From NCBI GenBank assembly GCA_034430155.1, contig DAOUET010000002.1:1-26762 (forward strand): a stretch of 26,762 nucleotides of DNA. Direction: 5' to 3'. This DNA comes from DAOUET01 sp034430155. GTDB taxonomy: Bacteria > Chloroflexota > Anaerolineae > Anaerolineales > UBA4823. Position 1 is the first letter of the stretch; each line of letters begins with the position of its first letter. The notes under the pieces are model-generated. The model was given only the letters and a program-made list of their open reading frames with translations, was not told the origin of the DNA and did no database searches. The translations under genes and the position numbers were made by a program. Positions 21,860 to 26,762 of this stretch are shown piece by piece.

Positions 21860-21947
21860 TTGACCTATTAGTTGGGGACCGACCAGCCTCTAGAAATACC
21901 GTCGGAGAGCAGTATGAGATGTTGGAGGGGAAAACACCTCGAAGAGT

Positions 21948-22790
21948 TCACAAGTTCCATGCGAAGATAAACATCAGGGTAAATAAACTGCTGACGATCA
22001 ATTGGCGGACCCCGATAAGGGTTGGTTTAACCCCAATAGCCGGGCGCAGGGTGCCCCAGACGGTCTCAGCCCATTGTAGCGTGTAAGGGAGGTAGATCAG
22101 CGCAGGAAGGGTACCGGATAACGCCAGAGCGATAGCCAGGATCAGGTTGAAGGAGGTGTAAAGTAAAGCCCGGCGACCCATGCCAATGCGTGTAGGCATT
22201 CGGGGCGTGGCGGGTAAGCCGCGTTGCTCCAGCCGCAAATAAGCATAAACGATGGAGGCGGCCGATTGCAGCCAGGTCAACCCCCACAACCACCAACCAA
22301 TCGCCAGGGGTCCTCCTTTAGCGACCCACAGGGCTGCGGGTGCGGCCAGGGCTAAGACACCGCTGGCGACCACTTCGACACCCAGCTGGCGACGTTCGGC
22401 CCGGCGGCTGACTAAATATAGGTGCCAACCGAAAACCGGTAACCCCGGCAAGGCTAATAGTAACAGATAGGCGAATCCTCCCCGGACCAAACCGATCAGC
22501 GCCAGGGATCCGATTAAGCCGAAAATTACGATCCAAAACCAGGCGGCAAACAGTTCCACTCTGGATCGCCGGTGGCTGTAAACTTTTACCAAAATCGTGA
22601 CCGGCTGCCGCACCAAGAAGGCCGCCAGGGCGGCTAATATGAGCAATAAGGTGGATCCCGACCAACGCCCTCCGGCGAATAGACCTATCAACAAAGGGCT
22701 GATCAAAAACACCCATGAGCCGTGGTCAGAGGGCAGGGCGACGTGTTTACGGAAGATCTTTTGTGAGAGGTACTGGATGGAGAGCGCCAT
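21948..22790 (-). CDS. YwiC-like integral membrane protein
   Basis: This protein of about 280 residues begins with KHVALPSDHGSWVFLISPLL, the pattern that opens the YwiC-like family (LPREHG-W type), followed by about eight hydrophobic helices. The biochemical function of the family is not established; in Bacillus subtilis ywiC lies near genes of anaerobic nitrate respiration. Here it precedes the cytochrome b gene by 88 nt on the same strand, so a link to respiratory complex assembly or quinone biology is reasonable but inferred. I start at the ATG at 22790; a TTG at 22802 is possible. The Shine-Dalgarno is weak for both. Confidence 0.75.
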   Translation of the reverse strand: MALSIQYLSQKIFRKHVALPSDHGSWVFLISPLLIGLFAGGRWSGSTLLLILAALAAFLVRQPVTILVKVYSHRRSRVELFAAWFWIVIFGLIGSLALIGLVRGGFAYLLLLALPGLPVFGWHLYLVSRRAERRQLGVEVVASGVLALAAPAALWVAKGGPLAIGWWLWGLTWLQSAASIVYAYLRLEQRGLPATPRMPTRIGMGRRALLYTSFNLILAIALALSGTLPALIYLPYTLQWAETVWGTLRPAIGVKPTLIGVRQLIVSSLFTLMFIFAWNL

Positions 22791-22887
22791 GTTTTCCAGC
22801 AATTGCTGTCCTTAAACCTTCAGCAATTGGGTAAGAGATCCCAATACAAGATGATATTTATCCAAATTATATACGCTTGAGTGCAAA

Positions 22888-22918
22888 ATCCCCAGGACGT
22901 TTGTCACGCCCTGGGGAT
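22888..22918 (-). terminator. Rho-independent terminator of the thioredoxin gene
   Basis: ATCCCCAGG (22888-22896) and CCTGGGGAT (22910-22918) form a 9-bp stem, extended by an inner CGT/ACG pairing. On the minus strand a TTTT run follows. It separates the thioredoxin gene from the YwiC-like gene. Confidence 0.7.
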
Positions 22919-22987
22919 GACGTATGTCTGACATGCACAGGTTAGCTACCCTCTGACCGCCCAGTTCCTGGATGGGATAAAAATGAG

Positions 22988-23710
22988 TTACCTGGCTAAC
23001 GCCATCGAAATTTTATTTCTTATGGCCCCTTCTGGAAGGGCACCTATCCAACGATCGACAATCTGGCCGTTCTTTACCAGCATCATGGTTGGAATGCTCT
23101 GGATACCGTAGCGTTGGCTAATATAAGGGTTTTGGTCCACATTGACTTTCGCGACCTTCAAGCGCCCGTCCATTTCCCTGGCCAGTTTTTCGAGGATGGG
23201 TTCCACCATGCGGCATGGTCCGCACCAGGGTGCCCAAAAATCCACCAGTACGGGAAGGGAGGCTTTCATAACCTGGCCCTCGAAAGTAGCATCGCTGACG
23301 GCGCGGGGAGAGCCCCCAAAAGAATGGGGAGGGACTGAGGGCCGATCGTCCTGGTGGGAGGAGGAGGTGGTTAGCGGTTCGGGACCTTCACCTAAAAGAT
23401 AGGCAACCTTCCGGTCGAGATCGGTCGGTGAGATCGATTCCGCCTTGCTCAAGACCTGCCCTTGATGGATGGTGACTATCGCCGGGGTCCGGGAGATCTG
23501 GTACCGACGGGTAGTTTCCGGGCTGTCCTTTACCCGCACTTTAACCAGCAGGATTTGACCGGTCTTGGCGCGGGCCAGATGGTCCATGGCCTGCTGCAGC
23601 TCAGGTGAAGTCTCACCGTCAAGGAATACCAGAGCAACCGGCAAACCGGCTGAAAGCACACGTTGGATGCTCTGGTCGGTGGTGGTTATGGGAGTATCAA
23701 ATGAACGCAT
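22988..23710 (-). CDS. Two-domain thioredoxin, only the second domain redox-active
   Basis: This protein of about 240 residues contains two thioredoxin folds. The second (about 136-238) has the active site WAPWCGPCRM (Cys163, Cys166) and the cis-Pro segment QSIPTMM. The first (about 10-107) keeps the fold pattern VALVFLDGETSPELQQ and SRTPAIVT, but has Gly-Glu-Thr-Ser where CXXC should be. It cannot be redox-active and probably acts in substrate or partner binding. A Ser/Pro-rich linker (about 110-135) joins them. The ATG at 23710 is chosen because GGAAGG lies 7 nt upstream; the ATG at 23725 has no such site. It is probably cytoplasmic, since no signal peptide is seen, and could reduce the nearby selenoprotein peroxiredoxin, although this is only an idea. 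Confidence 0.9.
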   Translation of the reverse strand: MRSFDTPITTTDQSIQRVLSAGLPVALVFLDGETSPELQQAMDHLARAKTGQILLVKVRVKDSPETTRRYQISRTPAIVTIHQGQVLSKAESISPTDLDRKVAYLLGEGPEPLTTSSSHQDDRPSVPPHSFGGSPRAVSDATFEGQVMKASLPVLVDFWAPWCGPCRMVEPILEKLAREMDGRLKVAKVNVDQNPYISQRYGIQSIPTMMLVKNGQIVDRWIGALPEGAIRNKISMALAR

Positions 23711-23915
23711 ATATAAACCTTCCATCTCATCAATTAAAGATGTCTCAATTTTAACGGGATCTCATCTGAATAACGTCAGATAGAAGTAAGAAGAATGTAT
23801 GCGCCGAGTTCGGGTTTGGCGGAGATCCCCGGAGGCGCTTGGCAGCGGCAGCCTGAGGGTTGTCTGAAAAGAAAAAGGTAAATACCCCAACTAAATAAGC
23901 CAACTCGGATTGACC

Positions 23916-24221
23916 ATGTACTGGCATATAATCGATTTTCAATGGAAATACATCTCTTCCAGTTATGCGTCTGTCTTAGGACTGGGAGGCATAGCAGGAC
24001 TTCTGGCTTTTGCAACCGGATATTACCTTGTAAATCGACCTACCCAGCGCATGAAGGCCTTAGGGGATGCTATGAGGGCTAGCGGGGGTGCTCCCACGCC
24101 AGATCAGCTGGCTGAAATGGGATCTCTTGGAAAATCGGTCGCACAGGGTGGGCAAATCACGGCGGTATTGATGGCCCTGGCTCTGGTGGCGATGTCGGTT
24201 GCCCAGTACATTTCCTTCTGA
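23916..24221 (+). CDS. Small integral membrane protein, unknown function
   Basis: This protein of about 101 residues has two hydrophobic helices, SVLGLGGIAGLLAFATGYYLV (about 19-39) and ITAVLMALALVAMSVAQYISF (about 81-101). Between them is a charged loop containing PTQRMKALGDAMRASGG and PTPDQLAEM. The pattern recalls the C-terminal half of small DUF2269-like membrane proteins, but I cannot assign it firmly. No Shine-Dalgarno precedes the ATG, and the frame is closed by a stop at 23892-23894, so it may be a 5'-truncated remnant or a leaderless gene. Coding composition is good. Confidence 0.6.
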   Translation: MYWHIIDFQWKYISSSYASVLGLGGIAGLLAFATGYYLVNRPTQRMKALGDAMRASGGAPTPDQLAEMGSLGKSVAQGGQITAVLMALALVAMSVAQYISF

Positions 24222-24224
24222 TTC

Positions 24225-24766
24225 TATTATTGGGTGGTTTCGATAGAGGGGATTGGGGGTTACTTCGGAAACGGATAGCTTTTGAGGGTTTGACCGTATT
24301 ACTACAATGTTAGCGGGGACGTTTTGATTTTCCCTCACTCCAACCCTTCGACAAGCTCAGAGCAGGTACTCTTCCAAAGGGCGAAGAGCCTGGGACACGG
24401 ATTGGACGGATGAACGCGGATAGTGGGTGGGGGGTCAGATCGAAGAGAAATCGGCCGGTTAAAACCGCCCTACTGGAGATATTGCCGCTGGTCTTATCGC
24501 CCTGGGGTGGGAACGGAGTCCGGTGGAAGATGAGCGACCGCGCGGCAGGTCTGTCAGTTTCCCGACAGCCCCCGCACATACCTTCCTTGAGCTTGCCGAA
24601 GTCACGACCGGACTTGCACCGGCTAGCAGACGATGACTTTCAGGACACACCAGCGACTGGTTGGGCTCAATAAAACCAAATGCCTATGTGAATTGGGAAT
24701 GCAGTTCATCGGGGGGTAATAAATCCATGCCCACCATAATTCACAAAAAGATAGAGTAGGAGATCT
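24225..24766. other. Gene-poor region with short repeats
   Basis: I find no credible gene; open frames here lack ribosome-binding sites and recognisable domains. The sequence contains the CTTCGACAAGCTCAG motif and its inverted relative, and a CACGGATTGGACGGATGAACGCGG stretch near 24397-24420, which resembles dispersed repeat sequence. Probably decayed or intergenic DNA. Confidence 0.5.
24346..24601. repeat. Pair of inverted short repeats (CTTCGACAAGCTCAG type)
   Basis: CTTCGACAAGCTCAG at 24346-24360 and CTTGAGCTTGCCGAAG at 24586-24601 are inverted near copies of each other, about 225 bp apart. The motif is itself partly palindromic. I recall similar words as dispersed intergenic repeats in many bacteria, but copy number cannot be seen here. 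Confidence 0.5.
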
Positions 24767-25146
24767 TTAACTTGCACTTTCTGATTTATTTGACATTTCG
24801 ATGATTTGTGCCACCAGTTCTTTTAGCTGTTCTAAGCTATTGTAGAAATGGGCATATTGCCTGCGCGAAGTTTGATGGATGTTTGTGCCTTCAATTGCTA
24901 TTGGAAATATTATTACGCCAATTGCTTCTGCGATGCCAAGCTCATAATAGCAACTTGGTCGTTCTTAAGATAAATCAGCAAGAATAAAAGAAGAATTCTG
25001 GAAATGGGTATTCCGGTGATTTCGATCAGTGAATCCGGATGATGCCGATCACCCAGACTGGTCATGCCGATCGCCTGTTCTGGTGCATGGCAATCGCCAG
25101 TCAGGGGAGAGATGGCTGGATAAGCAATCATAACGCTAGTTGTCAT
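24767..25146 (-). pseudogene. Decayed TIR-like/nucleotide-binding domain gene fragment
   Basis: The minus strand from 24964 to 24767 reads 65 residues beginning ERPSCYYELGIAEAIGV and ending in a helical tail (FYNSLEQLKELVAQIIEM). The phrase CYYELGIAEAIG is the hallmark of TIR-like and related nucleotide-hydrolase folds. Immediately upstream in the same frame lies SSFILADLS, then an in-frame TAA at 24967-24965 where the family usually has an acidic residue. That fits a nonsense mutation from GAA. Further upstream the frame is closed and only an unrelated frame from 25146 is open. The N-terminal part is therefore lost. The identification rests on the motif only. Confidence 0.5.
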
Positions 25147-25317
25147 GGTTGTTCAAGGGGGAATGGACTTTTCGCATAGAATCTCCTGATAAATTGAGCC
25201 GGTAGGCATTGTGGATGAGGCGGTCAAGGACCGAATCGACGAGGGTGGGGTCGGGGATGCGGGCGTGCCATTCGTTCACCGGGGCTTGAGTGGCTCCCCC
25301 AAGGGGTTGTGTGCGAG
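25136..25317 (-). mobile_element. istB: Remnant of IS21-family istB (C-terminal fragment)
   Basis: The minus-strand frame carries about 60 codons, of which PVNEWHARIPDPTLVDSVLD followed by RLIHNAYRLNLSGDSMRK matches the C-terminus of IstB-type ATPases of IS21 elements (W-H, DPT, DRL-HNA, GESMRK). The P-loop part and istA are absent, so this is a dead fragment. Its stop at 25138-25136 overlaps the start of the decayed TIR-like region, suggesting that the insertion sequence damaged that gene. Confidence 0.8.
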
Positions 25318-25326
25318 GGATTTTTA

Positions 25327-25352
25327 GTACCGATAACCTGAGTTAGCGATAC
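25327..25352. repeat. Imperfect inverted repeat, possible IS21 end
   Basis: GTACCGATAAC (25327-25337) and GTTAGCGATAC (25342-25352) are imperfect inverted copies (8 of 11) around CTGA, next to the istB remnant. A further GTACC follows at 25371. Such repeats are common at IS21 termini. The assignment is tentative. Confidence 0.3.
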
Positions 25353-25436
25353 TGATTACAGTACCAATTGCCTCGCTTGCGGGTAGGTCAGAATCTCATA
25401 AGTGAACGGTTCGGGGACCTGGTTAATGAAAAGAAT

Positions 25437-25464
25437 CAAGAAGGCTCCCAGAGGAGCCTTCTTG
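25437..25464 (-). terminator. Rho-independent terminator of the YHS-domain gene
   Basis: CAAGAAGGCTCC (25437-25448) and GGAGCCTTCTTG (25453-25464) form a perfect 12-bp stem with a 4-nt loop. On the minus strand ATTCTTTTCATT follows. Confidence 0.75.
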
Positions 25465-25491
25465 AAACCAGAATATTTTCGAAAGAACTAA

Positions 25492-25674
25492 TCAATGGGC
25501 GTGGTGGGCGTGACCGCCGCCTTCTTTATGCTCCCCCAGGTACTTCTCAGGATCTTCATCGAAGGATGATTTACAGCCTGGCGCACAAAAATAATATTTC
25601 TTTCCATGGTATTCGGAGGTCCATTGAGCGGATTGCTCATCCACTTCCATACCACAAACCGGATCGATTGCCAT
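25492..25674 (-). CDS. Small YHS-domain protein (metal-binding type)
   Basis: This 60-residue protein consists almost entirely of one YHS domain: IDPVCGMEVDE, then HGKKYYFCAPGCKSSFDEDP with Cys30 and Cys34 and a short KYLGEHK. The tail is His-rich (GGGHAHHAH). YHS domains occur in heavy-metal ATPases and as free proteins, and are thought to bind copper or other metals through the Cys residues; the His-rich tail supports metal binding. AAGGAG lies about 9 nt before the ATG, and a TATAAT box lies about 45 nt upstream. It has its own terminator, so it is monocistronic. Confidence 0.88.
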   Translation of the reverse strand: MAIDPVCGMEVDEQSAQWTSEYHGKKYYFCAPGCKSSFDEDPEKYLGEHKEGGGHAHHAH

Positions 25675-25718
25675 AAGTATTTTCTCCTTATTTCTATAAA
25701 ATCTATCAGAGTGATCTT

Positions 25719-25745
25719 ATTATACCGGATTAATCGGATTGTAAA
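25719..25745 (-). promoter_or_regulatory. Predicted promoter of the YHS-domain gene
   Basis: On the minus strand a perfect TATAAT (25724-25719) is preceded by TTTACA (25745-25740) with a 15-nt spacer. The spacing is short, but the -10 is strong and the distance to the start codon is suitable. Confidence 0.45.
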
Positions 25746-25856
25746 CCAAAACAAACCATTAAGAATATCCGGTGACGATGAGTCTCCAGACCAAAAAAGT
25801 TCGAAATATCTGGTGGCAGGCTTCCTCCGTGAGGGCGGATTTAAAAAACGATTAGG

Positions 25857-25862
25857 TATAAT
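25857..25862 (+). promoter_or_regulatory. Predicted -10 box of the patatin-like gene
   Basis: TATAAT lies 28 nt before the ATG at 25890. No good -35 element is seen at the expected distance, so this may depend on an activator. Confidence 0.35.
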
Positions 25863-25889
25863 ATGTGTATCAAATTTATCGAGGATAGG

Positions 25890-26729
25890 ATGATTGCGAT
25901 CGTATTGAGCGGAGGCGCTAATTATGGCGCACTGCAAGCCGGCGCGCTGGAGGTGCTCTATTCCCATGGCCTTCGTCCGGATATGTTGGTAGGGGTATCA
26001 GTGGGTGCCTTGAACGCCTCCTGGTTGGCTGCTAATCCGACTTCAGATGGCGCCCGGCAGCTGGCTGATATCTGGCAAAACAGCGCTCCTGATTATTTCC
26101 CCCGGTTGAAGATTTGGAGCATGTTTTGGCGTTTTGTGCAGGGGAAGGATAGCTTGCTCTCAAACGCCCACCTGCAGCGCTTAATAAAACTATGGTCTCC
26201 AGACTCGCACACCTTTGGGGAATACCAGCACCCCTCGCTCTACATTGTGTCGGTGAGGTTGCCAGAAAACAGCCTGTATGTCTTTGGAGACGACCCAGGG
26301 CACCGAGTATTTGATGGATTGATGTCCAGCACGGCCTTGCCTCCTATTTATCCCCCCTGGCGGTTGGACCAGGTGGATTATGTAGACGGGGGTATCCTCT
26401 CAGACCTGCCTCTACAGGTTGCCATCGAGCGAGGGGCTAAAGAGATATATGCCCTGCAGATCAAACGACCTGAACAAAATCATAAAATTCTCTCTCGCAG
26501 AGCGCTTGACCTCGGTCGGCATGTGCTATCGGCTATCGTCAGCCGCAATGCAGACCTTGAAATCCAGATGGTGCGATGCCAGCCTGATATCCTGCTGCAC
26601 AGGATCTCACTCTGGCCGAGCAAAGACCCGGGTTTCTGGAATTATCACCAGGCAGAGAAGCTGGTGGGGGATGGACGCCAGGCCGCGGCTCGATTTATTG
26701 AGAGTATGTCTGGTAAGACCGATTCATAA
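25890..26729 (+). CDS. Patatin-like phospholipase
   Basis: This protein of about 279 residues has the patatin catalytic dyad. The oxyanion loop is SGGANYGALQAG (7-18), the nucleophile Ser37 is in GVSVG, and the catalytic Asp166 is in VDGGILSDLP (DG[GA] motif). The family hydrolyses acyl ester bonds of phospholipids or other lipids, usually in the cytoplasm or as a peripheral membrane protein; no signal peptide is present, in line with this. I chose the ATG at 25890 because GAGGAT lies just upstream and the domain starts at once. The ATG at 25863 would begin at the predicted -10 box. It is monocistronic within the window, and the actual lipid substrate is unknown. Confidence 0.9.
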   Translation: MIAIVLSGGANYGALQAGALEVLYSHGLRPDMLVGVSVGALNASWLAANPTSDGARQLADIWQNSAPDYFPRLKIWSMFWRFVQGKDSLLSNAHLQRLIKLWSPDSHTFGEYQHPSLYIVSVRLPENSLYVFGDDPGHRVFDGLMSSTALPPIYPPWRLDQVDYVDGGILSDLPLQVAIERGAKEIYALQIKRPEQNHKILSRRALDLGRHVLSAIVSRNADLEIQMVRCQPDILLHRISLWPSKDPGFWNYHQAEKLVGDGRQAAARFIESMSGKTDS

Positions 26730-26762
26730 CTGCGTAGGGGGTCAATCCTGATCAGGTGGTTC

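Noticed and set aside
24410..24673. ORF in the repeat region
   Set aside because: It contains the inverted repeat word, has no ribosome-binding site, and frames on both strands are equally open, so it looks non-coding.
25368..25676. Plus-strand ORF overlapping the YHS gene
   Set aside because: It is antisense to a clear YHS-domain gene and its terminator, and has no domain.
26729..26762. AACTGCGTA near the right edge as a third, inverted copy of the 18-bp repeat
   Set aside because: Only 9 bp match and the sequence diverges after that, which can occur by chance.

Overview
The window most likely comes from an anaerobic or microaerophilic member of the Chloroflexota, probably Anaerolineae-like. 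This is inferred from the gene set: a fused GlyA-GcvT protein, a TGS/uridine-kinase-type nucleoside kinase, paired DUF4870 membrane proteins, a Rieske/cytochrome b/multihaem cytochrome c cluster, and a MacA/MacB-type exporter with a Gly/Asn-rich partner. No rRNA or tRNA is present, so the taxonomy is not proven.

Layout. Positions 1-161 hold the 5' end of a lipoprotein gene on the minus strand. A non-coding stretch with a cluster of short palindromes follows. A lone receiver-domain protein (885-1286) lies ahead of a plus-strand exporter operon (1324-5521): small ORF, membrane-fusion adaptor, Gly/Asn-rich membrane-anchored protein, ABC ATPase and MacB-like permease. After a short hypothetical gene on the minus strand, 6271-6748 contains a possible orphan small RNA (minus) and a promoter with a structured leader of about 170 nt. 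That leader precedes the 1046-residue GlyA-GcvT fusion (6749-9889) and a PLP aminotransferase (9964-11199). A convergent nucleoside kinase occupies 11338-13062.

The most notable part is the minus-strand operon 17746-13352. A good sigma70-type promoter is followed by a tandem glycine riboswitch and an intrinsic terminator, then gcvH, gcvPA, gcvPB and a peroxiredoxin. The peroxiredoxin frame is interrupted by one TGA, exactly where the peroxidatic cysteine belongs. A perfect 7-bp hairpin with a GGTC loop starts 11 nt downstream, as expected of a bacterial SECIS element. I therefore read it as one selenoprotein (Sec86), not a broken gene. Together with the divergent GlyA-GcvT protein, the region encodes the H, P and T proteins and serine hydroxymethyltransferase, that is, glycine cleavage and serine/glycine interconversion. 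Dihydrolipoamide dehydrogenase is absent.

From 17766 to 19079 an 18-bp direct repeat flanks two DUF4870-type membrane protein genes. From 19156 to 22790 lies a minus-strand respiratory cluster: a YwiC-like membrane protein, cytochrome b, a nine-haem cytochrome c and a Rieske protein, probably a variant bc-type quinol oxidase. Upstream is a two-domain thioredoxin. The segment 24225-25370 is a gene-poor scar with inverted short repeats, a decayed TIR-like gene fragment and the tail of an IS21-family istB. The window closes with a small YHS-domain protein (minus) and a patatin-like phospholipase (plus).
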